A program made the translations under genes and the position numbers. Of a stretch of DNA of 64,000 nt, positions 35,261-45,159 are shown piece after piece. The notes below the pieces were generated by a model that was not told the origin of the DNA, searched no databases, and saw only the letters and a list, made by a program, of their open reading frames with translations. Location: assembly GCA_014055465.1 (NCBI GenBank), contig WIAF01000001.1:620001-684000 (forward strand), written 5' to 3'. Positions within the stretch are counted from its first letter, which is position 1; the number at the start of each line of letters is the position of its first letter. The stretch is from Nitrospira sp. CR1.1 (GTDB lineage: Bacteria > Nitrospirota > Nitrospiria > Nitrospirales > Nitrospiraceae).

Positions 35261-36352
35261 GTGCTGGGCCTCGACCAGTCTGACCTGACACTTCGCATCG
35301 GTACCATTGCCGCCATCTCCGTCTATTCCGCGGTGCTGCTGCTCCTGCTCGGCATTCTCCTGCTTCGGTACATACGCCTCAACAAGGACCGGCGGCGGCG
35401 CGCCGTCACGGAGACCTGGCGGCCACTACTCGCCGAATGTGTCGTCGAGGTGCCCGAGACGCTGCCTCCGCTCACCACTCGCGACCACCTCGTCCTGCTC
35501 TATCTCTGGAATCATTGTTATGAATCTATTCGGGGGGACGCGCGCGCGAACTTGAAAGAGCTCGCCCGGCGAACGGGCAGCGATCGGTTCGCCAAGGAAC
35601 TCCTCCACGCCCGCCTGCTCCGACGCCGATTGCTCGCGATCGTGACGCTCGGTCACCTTCAGGAACGGTCGATCTGGAACGAGCTGGCCGCGATGCTGCA
35701 AGCCGACAACGCGTTCTTATCATTGGTCGCCGCCAAAGCTCTGTTGCATATCGACGCACCAGCAGCTGTGCCGCTGATCATCCCGGTAATCAGCACGCGA
35801 AAGGACTGGTCGCCGCTCAAGGTCGTCGCGATATTCGAACCGGCGGGCGCGGACATCGCCGCCAAAGCTATTGCCGAAGCCGCCTGTCTCGCCAGCCCTG
35901 AAATCGGGTCACGGCTGATTCGTCACCTTGCAGCCACTCAAAGCCAGCATGCGTTGCCGCCACTACGGACATTACTGCAGAAAGGGTCCCCGTCGGATGA
36001 CCTGTTGGCGGCCTGCCTGTTCCTGTTCGGGGAATGCAGCGATCCCAGAGATGTCGTCACGATTCGGACACACCTCTCCCATCGGACCTGGTATGTCCGG
36101 CTTCAAGCAGCCTCGGCATTGGGCAAGGTGGGGGTTGAGGAAGATGAAACACGGCTCATCGCCCTGTTGGATGATGAGCATTGGTGGGTGCGCTACCGGG
36201 CCGCCGAAGCGCTGTCGAATCTCCCCTGGATGACCTCGGAGCGACTCACCCGGCTGCACAATGCCCTCACCACCGTCGAGTCACAAGAACACTTGCTTCC
36301 CTTTATGGCTCAATCGAACGCGAAGACTCACCATCCGGCGCGCATCGCCTAG
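35261..36352 (+). CDS. Membrane-anchored HEAT-repeat protein
   Basis: The 363-residue protein has one N-terminal membrane segment (residues 14-36), a basic stretch (RLNKDRRRRAV), then helical HEAT-type repeats through the C-terminus; the last two repeats are clear (RTWYVRLQAASALGKVGV, EHWWVRYRAAEALSNL). HEAT arrays are binding platforms. GTG start with GGGAGGAG upstream. Context (receiver before it, deacetylase and synthase after it) suggests it links the phosphorelay to polysaccharide synthesis at the inner membrane; that role is inferred. Confidence 0.85.
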   Translation: MLGLDQSDLTLRIGTIAAISVYSAVLLLLLGILLLRYIRLNKDRRRRAVTETWRPLLAECVVEVPETLPPLTTRDHLVLLYLWNHCYESIRGDARANLKELARRTGSDRFAKELLHARLLRRRLLAIVTLGHLQERSIWNELAAMLQADNAFLSLVAAKALLHIDAPAAVPLIIPVISTRKDWSPLKVVAIFEPAGADIAAKAIAEAACLASPEIGSRLIRHLAATQSQHALPPLRTLLQKGSPSDDLLAACLFLFGECSDPRDVVTIRTHLSHRTWYVRLQAASALGKVGVEEDETRLIALLDDEHWWVRYRAAEALSNLPWMTSERLTRLHNALTTVESQEHLLPFMAQSNAKTHHPARIA

Positions 36353-36418
36353 CGCGTTCACGGATACCTACGCCCTCATTCCGGCAGAGCCTGCTTGACG
36401 GAGAGATTGAGGACAGGG

Positions 36419-38341
36419 TTACGACCGGCGAGCGGCCGATGAAACAGGGGACCGCGGCGTAAAGAGGATGGTGTGAGTGCCCTGCAATTCGGGGAACGTT
36501 ACAACCGCTCCATGTTGTTCCATTCCCCGCACCGCGGAGCCGGACCGGGCAATTTCCCATCCCTCTGGAATCTCGAGCGTCAAACCGGCCACAGAAGCCG
36601 GAACCTCCAACGTCACCCGCATGGCAGTCGGATCGCGCGCGACATCGACCTCCACCCGATTGCGCGCCGCCCACCATCGGCCGAACTCCCCCACCGAACC
36701 GAACCATGCGTAGGGACGCACGCCTTCGACGAACCCTTTCTCGAAGGCGAGTTTATGATCCAGAATGTTCGGATGAATGAGCACCACGACGGAGCCCCCG
36801 TACCGGCTGATACGTTTCGCCACCTCCAGGGCCTGCGGGAGACGGTCCCCCATCTTCGGCAACGCTTCATCTTCGATGGTCACGGGAAACTCAAAGATTT
36901 CGACCTCGCTGTCAGTCAGACGATCGTAATTCAGCTGGTACGGCAAATGGGTCAACGAGTTATTTGCCGTCGCCGTTGAACTGTACCGATAGCCGGTCGC
37001 CAGCAACGCTTGCGGAAGCCCGAAGGGATTGGACAATTCGCCGGGCCTGAAGGAGACGATCGTCTGCCCTGAAAAGTGATCGATCAGAAACTTACTCACG
37101 CGTAACTCGCCCAGGATGCTCGCATTATAGGCCGTTGTCCGATCTTTCACGAACGGGGCATACGATGGATATGCTTCCCGTCCGGTTCCCATGGGAAACT
37201 GATTGAACACGCGGGAATGGGCGATCGTGTGGCTGCCCAACTCCATGCCCAGGTCGGCCAGCCGCTTCACATATCGCACGCCCTCGCCGTTAAAAAAGAT
37301 ATCGTCGTTATAGTCGCGAATGTATTTCACCTGGATGAAATAGGTCCCGACCACTCCCTGACTTTTCTCATACTCCGCATAGTCCACCGCGTTTCTAATG
37401 GACTGCGTAAAATCGACATCATGCGTCATCATGACGGACAACGACTTCCCGAAGGGCACGGTCCCCAGAGTCACTGACTCTTCTTGCGCCGTGCGATACA
37501 TCGACTTGATGAGCCGCAGCCAGACATCAAGGGTCGGGTCGAACTCATTATCGAATGTCTTCACCAGTTCCTCGCCGCGATTGTTGTATCCCTTCAGCAG
37601 CAAGAACCCGAGATCGAGTCCAATGGCATAGGCGCGGCCGCGCCCATGCGCAACCTGCGTGATGGCGGCGGTCCCGTCATCGAAACGCGCGAGAGGGGCC
37701 GACACTTCGGTGTAGCCGTAGGTTCCCATCACTTCGATGCCCTTGTCCCGGATGCCGACCCGCACCTGTTGCTCCCGGGGATCGGTCAGGTTCGCCAGCA
37801 ACGGATCGGCCTGGGCCAAGGTCACGTCGTAGCGCTGGCGGGAAGCAACGACGTCACGAAACCCGAAGACCTGATTCAGTCCGCCGCCGAGGACCTGCAC
37901 TCCAATCAATGTGCCGCCTGTCTTCGGAAATTCCGCCAGCGCGTGCAGCGCCTCCGGGTTCAACACCTTCCCCGATATCATGGGGTAGACCAGCACCACT
38001 TTGTGCGACAGGGCTTCGCTGACATCACGAGTGATGCGAAAGGGGACGCCAATGGATTTCAAGCCATGAGCCAACCCCAGCCATGATGAGTCCGGATCGG
38101 TCAAAAGAATCGCCAACCGGCTTGCCGAGCCCTGCCCGTAAGTCGTCCACGCAGCCGGCACGCGGTCAGGCATCATCGTCGCTTCGTCCGGACCCGACAC
38201 TCCTGGGAAGCGGTGAAAATCCTTTTCCGGAATCTCGACCTGCTGGACGGGGGGAGTACTGACGAGAATCCGGACGCCGATGACGAGAGACACAAACAGC
38301 AGGGCAATACCTGATAGGCGCACGAGTGCGGACCGTTGCAT
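36419..38341 (-). CDS. Membrane-anchored polysaccharide deacetylase (NodB fold) with N-terminal GATase-like domain
   Basis: This 640-residue protein has one membrane anchor (residues 8-28), a GATase-1-like domain (about 60-220, LAILLTDPDSSWLGLAHGL to IGVQVLGGGLNQVFG), then a NodB deacetylase domain with MMTHDVDFTQS near 303 (catalytic Asp pair), ELGSHTIAHSR near 365 (metal-binding His pair) and SFRPGELS. A C-terminal beta-rich part follows. Deacetylases of this kind modify N-acetylhexosamine polymers such as PNAG in the periplasm. ATG 38341 lies 4 nt after the upstream YaiO gene; a 60-codon upstream extension was rejected. Confidence 0.9.
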   Translation of the reverse strand: MQRSALVRLSGIALLFVSLVIGVRILVSTPPVQQVEIPEKDFHRFPGVSGPDEATMMPDRVPAAWTTYGQGSASRLAILLTDPDSSWLGLAHGLKSIGVPFRITRDVSEALSHKVVLVYPMISGKVLNPEALHALAEFPKTGGTLIGVQVLGGGLNQVFGFRDVVASRQRYDVTLAQADPLLANLTDPREQQVRVGIRDKGIEVMGTYGYTEVSAPLARFDDGTAAITQVAHGRGRAYAIGLDLGFLLLKGYNNRGEELVKTFDNEFDPTLDVWLRLIKSMYRTAQEESVTLGTVPFGKSLSVMMTHDVDFTQSIRNAVDYAEYEKSQGVVGTYFIQVKYIRDYNDDIFFNGEGVRYVKRLADLGMELGSHTIAHSRVFNQFPMGTGREAYPSYAPFVKDRTTAYNASILGELRVSKFLIDHFSGQTIVSFRPGELSNPFGLPQALLATGYRYSSTATANNSLTHLPYQLNYDRLTDSEVEIFEFPVTIEDEALPKMGDRLPQALEVAKRISRYGGSVVVLIHPNILDHKLAFEKGFVEGVRPYAWFGSVGEFGRWWAARNRVEVDVARDPTAMRVTLEVPASVAGLTLEIPEGWEIARSGSAVRGMEQHGAVVTFPELQGTHTILFTPRSPVSSAARRS

Positions 38342-38345
38342 AGGT

Positions 38346-40745
38346 CTACCAATGATAGATGAGGTTGAAGTTTCCGCCCCGCCGGACATAGAGAAATCCC
38401 CGGTCTTCGTAGTATCCGGCGGCTTCGGCGGAGAATCGTTCGTTGATCGGGAACGTGACGCCGCCTTGAATCGTGCGACTCCCGACGCGAGTAAAGTCTT
38501 GTTCGGCCACGATGCGTTCACCCGAGGTGCCGAACGAGCCGGAGGCGAAGAACTGCAGCCGATCGGCCGGCCGCCACGTGAGCTGAGAGGCCAGTGTGAC
38601 CGCCCCCGTGTTCGGGATCAGATAGATCTTCTCCGTCAGCCACAGATTGAAGGGTAGAAAAATCGTGAGCCCCGGCATCAGCAGATCGATGTCGTCTTGT
38701 TTGTAATTCAACCGCCGGTAACCAAACGAGACTTCAAAGGGCGCCAGTGAGGGGTGCAACCCGCCCAGGCCTTGCGCCACTTCCCCGACAAAGGAGTAGT
38801 TCGGCGAAAAATGCGGATTGACCGTAGCTTGCCCCGCGATATACCCCCAGGCTCGCGACCACAAGGGGCTATAGAGTTCGGCTGACATCGGCGTGTCGTG
38901 AAATCCGAAACGATTGATCGGTTCAACCCGCAGCACCAGGGTTTGATTGCCCAACGGTTTGGCGAGTTCAAACAGCAGGTCGCGCTCATCCGGTTGATTC
39001 TTCGTATAGGAATAGTGGCCGTAGCCGATCTTGGCATAGTCCCGGTAAGGAAGACGCAGCCCGGTCAGCCCTTGCCCGACCGCGGCCCGCGGCGACACAA
39101 GGAGTTCTGATTTCACGGCGTGAATCTGCTGCTCAATGGCCGGATCGTGCGTGTCGGCCAGCAGGGCCTCGTACCGCTGCAACGCTTCGGACCGATCGCC
39201 GCGCCAATGCGCAACCTCGGCGAGACCGCGCCGGGCCTCGATCTGCGCCGGCTCAGCCTGCAAGACCTCAGCGTACAATCGTCCCGCTTCATCGAACTGT
39301 TTCTGCCACGACAGGACTTGCGCCAGCGCGATGCGAATGTCCTGATCGTCCGGGTGGCGTGCCAGCACCTCACGATAGAGGCTCGTCGCTTCCGCATGAG
39401 ACCCCTGCCATGAGACGATACGTGCCAGCGCCGCGCGGATCTCATCGTTGTCGGGATGCTGGCGCAAAACGTCGCGATAGACGGCTTCGGCTTCAGGATA
39501 TTGTTTCGCCACTTCGAATCTCGTGGCTTGCTCCACGGCGGCCCCGATGGCTCGCACATCCGTTTCATGTAAGACGGGAGCTGGAGCAGCAGGTTGCTCG
39601 GCAACCAGAGGCGCGGTCGCACGCCCTTCCGACCGGATGGTCTTCAACTGCGCTTCGATTTCGGGATCATGCGTCTCGGCAAGCAACGCCTCATAGCGCT
39701 GGACCGCCTCTGCGAGATTTCCCTGCCAATACGCAAGATCCGCGAGGCCCCGTCGCGCCTCGACCTGTGTCGGATCGGATTGAAGCGCTTCCCGGTACAG
39801 GCGGCCGGCCTCCTCGAACTGCTGCTGCCAGGAGAGCACCTGTCCCAGCGCCACGCGCATATCCTGATCCTGGGGATGGCGCGCCAGAATCTCTCGATAC
39901 AACGTCGCGGCTTCTGCATGGACGCCTTGCCAGGAGAGAACTCTCGCTAACGCGGCGCGAACCTCGTCATTCCCGGGTGAGCGCTGCAGTGCCTCGCGGT
40001 AGACGGCCACCGCATCGGCATACTGACGCATCGTTTCCAATCGGCCTCCCCGCTCCAACGCCTGTGCGGCGTGAGATGTCTCCTGATCGTCGCCATGAGG
40101 CGAAGATGTTCCGGACGGGAGGAAGGGAACAGCCGGTGAGCTGGAAACTGCTTTCAACGCATGCAGGCGCGCCGCAACTTCCGCATCACCGGTCGCCGCC
40201 ACAACTCGCTCATAGTACGGAATGGCCTGTTCCGGGTGGCCGCTCCACACCAGCACATTGCCCAGCCCGGTGAGGGCCTCGACATGCTCCGGTTCGTCCC
40301 GGAGAACCAGCTCGTACTCTTCGCGCGCTTGATCATACTGTTTCTGCCACGAGAGGACTTGAGCGAGACCCACTCGGATATCGTGATCGAGAGGGTGACG
40401 GGTCAGGAGATCACGATAGCCGGCAGCCGCGGCGTCCCAGTCGCCTTGCCAGGAAAGCAGCTTGGCCACCGACGCGCGCACCTCGTCATGATCAGGTTTG
40501 GCCAGGAGGTATTGCCGGTAGGCCGCGAGAGCCTCCTCATACCGCTTCTCCTCCTCCAAGGCCTTGGCTTGTTGCAGAATCTGACGCGGGGAGGCATCCG
40601 GCGCCATGGCGGCAATCATCGTGGCGGGAGCAGAGAACCAGCCCGCGGCGAGTGCAATCCCCGCCAGCAAACAGGCTGCCGACGTTCGTCGATTGATCCA
40701 TCTGAGGGGATCGTTCATCCGTGACCGACCCTGTTCTCCCGACAT
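38346..40745 (-). CDS. TPR protein with C-terminal YaiO-type outer-membrane beta-barrel
   Basis: The 799-residue protein has a signal peptide, then about 500 residues of TPR made from three similar blocks (roughly residues 50-205, 230-385 and 405-560) sharing the string VLSWQ and the segment RHPxDxDxR, then about 220 residues of alternating hydrophobic sequence ending in aromatic FNLIYHW, as in outer-membrane barrels. YaiO/PgaA proteins export polysaccharide through the outer membrane with TPRs in the periplasm. The position between a synthase and a deacetylase fits that role. ATG 40745 and ATG 40718 are alternative starts. Confidence 0.88.
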   Translation of the reverse strand: MSGEQGRSRMNDPLRWINRRTSAACLLAGIALAAGWFSAPATMIAAMAPDASPRQILQQAKALEEEKRYEEALAAYRQYLLAKPDHDEVRASVAKLLSWQGDWDAAAAGYRDLLTRHPLDHDIRVGLAQVLSWQKQYDQAREEYELVLRDEPEHVEALTGLGNVLVWSGHPEQAIPYYERVVAATGDAEVAARLHALKAVSSSPAVPFLPSGTSSPHGDDQETSHAAQALERGGRLETMRQYADAVAVYREALQRSPGNDEVRAALARVLSWQGVHAEAATLYREILARHPQDQDMRVALGQVLSWQQQFEEAGRLYREALQSDPTQVEARRGLADLAYWQGNLAEAVQRYEALLAETHDPEIEAQLKTIRSEGRATAPLVAEQPAAPAPVLHETDVRAIGAAVEQATRFEVAKQYPEAEAVYRDVLRQHPDNDEIRAALARIVSWQGSHAEATSLYREVLARHPDDQDIRIALAQVLSWQKQFDEAGRLYAEVLQAEPAQIEARRGLAEVAHWRGDRSEALQRYEALLADTHDPAIEQQIHAVKSELLVSPRAAVGQGLTGLRLPYRDYAKIGYGHYSYTKNQPDERDLLFELAKPLGNQTLVLRVEPINRFGFHDTPMSAELYSPLWSRAWGYIAGQATVNPHFSPNYSFVGEVAQGLGGLHPSLAPFEVSFGYRRLNYKQDDIDLLMPGLTIFLPFNLWLTEKIYLIPNTGAVTLASQLTWRPADRLQFFASGSFGTSGERIVAEQDFTRVGSRTIQGGVTFPINERFSAEAAGYYEDRGFLYVRRGGNFNLIYHW

Positions 40746-40753
40746 GTACGACC

Positions 40754-42433
40754 CTATTCGGAGAGGGCTCGGAATCCATCCAGATCGTGAATCATCACCC
40801 CGGCAAAACTGGGATGCGACGTGGTGTCCAATATCTGCCTGATCGCCTTGGACACCTCGACACGGGAACGTCCGGCAAACGTCACCCCTTCAGGCTTGAC
40901 CGTAAATCGATGATGGATACGGAACCATTCTCCGGGGAGTGTGGCCCTGTCCTCCTCAGAGATCGGCTTCCATCGCAGAAGTCCGTGCCGGCGATCCAGA
41001 AAGGCATCGGCGCGGTCGGGCCGCGGATCCCGCCGCAACACGATATGTTGCTCGAGCGGTAACACGGTCGTCTCAACGGCCAACCACACCGGCTTCTCGA
41101 TCACATCCCCATACCTCAGGATGTCTTCGGCAATGTCCTGCACCTCATCGAGATCGGTGCGGTAACTCATCACCGCCACCTCATCGGCCCGATCCATCAC
41201 GGCATAGGCCAAGGGCCGGCCGCCAACGGTCGGCGTGGCGAGCCAGAAGGGAATCACCATCGACAATGTGGTACGGCCTTGGATGGCATCCTTCACGATC
41301 TCGATCGCGCGGAGATATCGACGAAGCTGCGCGTCATCCTCAAGAAACCCGGGCAGAAGATACGGCTCAATATCGAGCTGTATGCCGGACAACGCACCAG
41401 GCCGCACGAGCTGAAGCAGTCTCCCTACCTTATCGGCCAAGAGGTACGGTTCCTGAATGGCTTCGGGGTAGCCGTCCAAGGCCAGCGCATCAATTCCGGC
41501 CTCCTGCACCAGAGTCAACAGCCGCGCATACTCTTGCCACAAGGCCTCTTCATCGTTCAGCGACGGCATTTGGATCAGCAGCCTGGAACAGCCTTGCTCA
41601 CGACAGACGGCCAACAGCGTCTGTGAATCCTGTATCGCCGCGCGGTAGTTCCACACCCAGAACCCTGTGCCGACAGATTGCTTCTTCACTGGTCCACTGT
41701 GCGTCACCGCCATCCGGTCAAATTGAATCTGTCCGCCTTGCCCCTCAGTAGACACCACAAGAGCCGTCACATATCGAAGATCCACCCCGCGACCGATTTC
41801 TTTCAGTGGAATAGCCAGGTCGAATGTCCCGGTGACCGTGGCCAGCGGGTGATTGTGCTCACGGTGATGACCGGCCAGATCTTCAACGCCAACCACCACC
41901 TGGCCGGTTGCTCGTCCACGAAGCCGCAGCATCTGGTAGGACATGAGATCCACCGGCCTTCCGTTCGGACGCAGTTCGATACGCTGGCCACAACGCGTTG
42001 CTTCCCCGGCAGTCCATTTGAACTCGAGACGAGAGTCGGTTCGTACCGCCTCCCCGCGACAAGACCCGAAGACCTGAGCGCCTCCTAACCCCGGACCCAG
42101 TTCAAGAATAGGCACAAACGGTCGATAAGGAAGAGGAGCAGCAGTCGGCGCAGGCCCGCTGAACGCCACGGTTGGATCGGTACTCTTCCCGACATACGTG
42201 AGCTCGATCTCATGGACCGTGGAGGGGATGGGCGAGGACAAGGAAATGTCGTCCGCCTGCGCAAGAGACAGCCACACGATGGAACCGGCTGCAGCACCGA
42301 GCAACACTGTCGCGACGAAAAACCGGCCTGCGCCCTGTTTCCAGACAGAACCGACGGACTTTCCGGGAATTCTGTTTCGGGCAAGCCCCCTGCCGGCGGA
42401 GACGCATTGATCGATGTGGGTAGAGACGCTCAT
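40754..42433 (-). CDS. Glycoside-hydrolase-like TIM-barrel protein
   Basis: A 559-residue protein with an N-terminal membrane anchor or signal peptide (residues 35-58), a carbohydrate-binding-like beta domain to about 230, and a TIM-barrel-type domain (250-520) with GSRLLIQMPS-like strands, ALDGYPE and LSGIQLDIEPYLLPGF, where the DxE pattern resembles the catalytic site of GH18-like families. It probably cuts or trims the polymer made by the adjacent synthase, as the hydrolase half of PgaB does. The ATG at 42433 has GGAAG upstream, and the 5' end overlaps the divergent GT2 start by 20 bp. Confidence 0.8.
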   Translation of the reverse strand: MSVSTHIDQCVSAGRGLARNRIPGKSVGSVWKQGAGRFFVATVLLGAAAGSIVWLSLAQADDISLSSPIPSTVHEIELTYVGKSTDPTVAFSGPAPTAAPLPYRPFVPILELGPGLGGAQVFGSCRGEAVRTDSRLEFKWTAGEATRCGQRIELRPNGRPVDLMSYQMLRLRGRATGQVVVGVEDLAGHHREHNHPLATVTGTFDLAIPLKEIGRGVDLRYVTALVVSTEGQGGQIQFDRMAVTHSGPVKKQSVGTGFWVWNYRAAIQDSQTLLAVCREQGCSRLLIQMPSLNDEEALWQEYARLLTLVQEAGIDALALDGYPEAIQEPYLLADKVGRLLQLVRPGALSGIQLDIEPYLLPGFLEDDAQLRRYLRAIEIVKDAIQGRTTLSMVIPFWLATPTVGGRPLAYAVMDRADEVAVMSYRTDLDEVQDIAEDILRYGDVIEKPVWLAVETTVLPLEQHIVLRRDPRPDRADAFLDRRHGLLRWKPISEEDRATLPGEWFRIHHRFTVKPEGVTFAGRSRVEVSKAIRQILDTTSHPSFAGVMIHDLDGFRALSE

Positions 42434-43820
42434 TTCAACTTCCGAGTGGCTATTCCTGCTCTACTTTCTCGGCCTCACCGCCGGATACTTGATGCTGGAC
42501 CTCATCGCCATCGTGCACTTGCGGCAATACCTGCAGGAGCGTGTGCTCGAAAGCCTGCCGCACAGTTACACGGGCTTCGAACCACAGATCAGCATCCTGG
42601 TCCCTGCCTATAACGAGGCCGCCACCATCGCCGGATCCATTCGGTCGCTGCTGCAACTCAGCTATTCGGAATATGAAATCGTCGTGATCAACGATGGCTC
42701 AAAGGATGCCACGATCGATGTCCTCCGCAAAGAATTTGATCTGTTTCCGTTCCCCGAAGCCTGCCATACGCAACTACCGACGGCGGAAATCAGGGCGATT
42801 TATCACTCTGCCCTCCACGCCAACCTACGCGTCATCGACAAAGAGAACGGCGGCAAGGCTGACTCCCTGAACGCCGGCATCAATCTGTCGCTCTATCCCC
42901 TGTTCTGCTGCATCGATGCGGATTCCATTCTGCAGCCGGACAGCCTGCGGCGGGCCGTGCAACCGTTTCTGGATGACCATCGCACGGTGGCCAGCGGAGG
43001 GACCGTGCGCATCGCGAACGGCTGCCGCGTCGAAGAGGGCTTCCTGACCAAGATTGGATTGCCCTCAAATCTGCTGGCGCTGTTCCAAATCGTGGAATAT
43101 CTCCGCGCCTTTCTTTTCGGACGCCTGGGTTGGTCGCCGATGAACGCCATGCTGATCATTTCCGGCGCATTCGGCATTTTCCGGAAGGAAGCGGTCGTCA
43201 CCGTGGGGGGCTATCGATCGGATACGATCGGGGAAGACATGGAACTGGTCGTGCGCCTGCATCGCCATCTTCGGCTGGGCGACAAACCGTATCGCATTAC
43301 GTTCGTCCCCGATTCCGTCTGCTGGACCGAGGCGCCGGAAGATCTGCGCACGCTGAAGAATCAGCGCATTCGCTGGCAGCGCGGGTTGTGCGAGAGCCTC
43401 ACAAAAAACCTCGACCTCCTGTTCCACCCGAAAGGCGGCACGATCGGCTGGCTGGCGTTCCCCTTCATGGCCATCTTCGAGTGGGTCGGACCGGCGATTG
43501 AAGTGTTCGGCTACTGCTTCCTGATCTTCAGTGTGGTCATGGGATTCGTCTCGATGCAGGCATGGCTAATCCTATTGATCGCAGCGATCGGACTCGGTGT
43601 GTTGTTGTCGGTGAGCGCGCTCTTACTGGAAGAAATGTCGTTCCACGTCTACCCCGATCAGCGTGACGTGCTGAAACTGTTGCTGGCCGCCATCCTCGAA
43701 AATTTCGGATTCCGCCAGCTGAACTCACTGTGGAAATTGATCGGCTTGTACCGGTGGATATGCGGGAAAAAAGCGACGTGGGGAACGATGACGAGAACCG
43801 CCTCCTGGCAGGCACGATAA
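42414..43820 (+). CDS. Processive glycosyltransferase family 2 (PNAG/hyaluronan/cellulose-synthase type)
   Basis: Inner-membrane synthase of 468 residues. It has an N-terminal membrane segment (11-31), a GT-A domain with ISILVPAYNEAATI, VINDGSKD, CCIDADSILQ (DxD), IGEDMELV (acceptor-site Asp) and NQRIRWQRG (Q-x-x-R-W), then three or four C-terminal membrane segments. The D, D, D, QxxRW set marks a processive beta-glycan synthase. The ATG overlaps the start of the hydrolase-like gene by 20 bp on the opposite strand, and no better downstream start exists before the first membrane segment. Confidence 0.93.
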   Translation: MWVETLISTSEWLFLLYFLGLTAGYLMLDLIAIVHLRQYLQERVLESLPHSYTGFEPQISILVPAYNEAATIAGSIRSLLQLSYSEYEIVVINDGSKDATIDVLRKEFDLFPFPEACHTQLPTAEIRAIYHSALHANLRVIDKENGGKADSLNAGINLSLYPLFCCIDADSILQPDSLRRAVQPFLDDHRTVASGGTVRIANGCRVEEGFLTKIGLPSNLLALFQIVEYLRAFLFGRLGWSPMNAMLIISGAFGIFRKEAVVTVGGYRSDTIGEDMELVVRLHRHLRLGDKPYRITFVPDSVCWTEAPEDLRTLKNQRIRWQRGLCESLTKNLDLLFHPKGGTIGWLAFPFMAIFEWVGPAIEVFGYCFLIFSVVMGFVSMQAWLILLIAAIGLGVLLSVSALLLEEMSFHVYPDQRDVLKLLLAAILENFGFRQLNSLWKLIGLYRWICGKKATWGTMTRTASWQAR

Positions 43821-43843
43821 GGATGAGGACTGGTTCACCACGC

Positions 43844-44998
43844 TCATGACGTGAATCGTTCGATCGCCTGACTCGCCCGCTCCAGGTCTGCCTCCGTTTT
43901 CGCCATACAAAACCGCATAAAGCGACTTCCGTCCGTTCCTTCGAAAAACGCCTCGCCCGGTACTCCCGCTACGCCGGTCTTGTCCAGCAAATACATTGCG
44001 CGCTCCCGACTGGTCTTTCCCGGGAGGCGGGATACATCCGCCAACACGTAATAGGCGCCCTGCGGCACGGCCGGGGGCAACCCTGCTTTCGCCAGGGCCC
44101 CGCAGAAGCGATCCCGCTTCTGTTGATGCTCGCGGGCAAGCTCCTGGTAAAAGGATGGACCGAGTTCATGAATACCGGCGGCCACCCCATACTGCAACGG
44201 CGTGGGGGCGCAGACATATAACACATCGCTCATGGCGCCGATGGCCTTCGCCCATGAGGCCTCCGCCACACTGTAGCCGATGCGCCATCCGGTGATGCTG
44301 AAGGTTTTTGAATAGCCGCCGATGGTAATGGTCCGGTCGGCCATGCCGGGTAACGACGCCATGCTGACATGTTCCCGCCCGTCGAACACAAAATATTCAT
44401 AGATCTCGTCGGTGATCACCAGCAGATCGTGGCGGCAAGCCAGCTCGGCGATCTGCTCCAATTCACGTCGCGTAAAGACCTTGCCGGAGGGATTGCCCGG
44501 AGTGTTGACCACGATCGCCTTGGTCTTTGAGGTGATGGCCTCGTCCAGGCTTTTCACATCCATGGTCCAATCAGGAAGCCGCAGTGTCACATAGCGGGGA
44601 ACGCCTTCCATCGCGAGGATCGCCTGGACATGGTAGGCATAAAACGGCTCAAACAGAATCACTTCATCGCCGGGATTGAGCAGCGCCATGCAGGTGGCTT
44701 GGAACGATCCGGTTGCGCCGGCACTCACGGTAATATTGGTCTCCGGATCCGCGGTGATTTGATTGAAGGCGGCCAGCTTGCCGGCGATCGCCCGCCGCAG
44801 TTCCGCAATTCCGTCAAAACGGGCGTAGATGTTGTGTCCCTGCGCCATCGCTTGCTGCGCGCCGTGCACCACCACCGGAGGGACAGGAGTGTCGCAGACC
44901 CCTTGCGACATATTGATCCCGTTGACCTTCGCGCACGCGAGGGTCATCGCACGGATATCGGATTGGGCCAACCGGACGGTACGATCACTCTTCTTCAT
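43844..44998 (-). CDS. Pyridoxal-phosphate aminotransferase, class I/II
   Basis: A 384-residue aminotransferase with NMSQGVCDTPVP near the start, VSAGATGSFQATCMALLNPGDEV, NTPGNPSGKV (near 165), VITDEIYEYFVFDG and GGYSKTFSITGWRIGY, in which the Lys of YSK forms the internal aldimine. The likely substrate is an aromatic, branched or aspartate-type amino acid; this is not decidable here. ATG 44998 has GAGGG four bases upstream; ATG 45016 is the alternative. Confidence 0.92.
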   Translation of the reverse strand: MKKSDRTVRLAQSDIRAMTLACAKVNGINMSQGVCDTPVPPVVVHGAQQAMAQGHNIYARFDGIAELRRAIAGKLAAFNQITADPETNITVSAGATGSFQATCMALLNPGDEVILFEPFYAYHVQAILAMEGVPRYVTLRLPDWTMDVKSLDEAITSKTKAIVVNTPGNPSGKVFTRRELEQIAELACRHDLLVITDEIYEYFVFDGREHVSMASLPGMADRTITIGGYSKTFSITGWRIGYSVAEASWAKAIGAMSDVLYVCAPTPLQYGVAAGIHELGPSFYQELAREHQQKRDRFCGALAKAGLPPAVPQGAYYVLADVSRLPGKTSRERAMYLLDKTGVAGVPGEAFFEGTDGSRFMRFCMAKTEADLERASQAIERFTS

Positions 44999-45159
44999 CA
45001 CACCCTCAATGTCCATGCCACCTGTTGATTCATCACCCTCGCGGGTCCTGGCGCAAAGCAGATGTCCCTACCCCGTTCCGGCGGAAAATGCAACTGGCGA
45101 AGGCCCCGTCATTGAATCAGGCGGAAAACGTCGGGCCTCGCGATCCGGAACACTTCGGT

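Noticed and set aside
39359..40273. Plus-strand open frame opposite the TPR-YaiO gene
   Set aside because: Low-complexity, Arg/Pro-rich and opposite a well-supported gene; repeats of the TPR module keep the frame open by chance.
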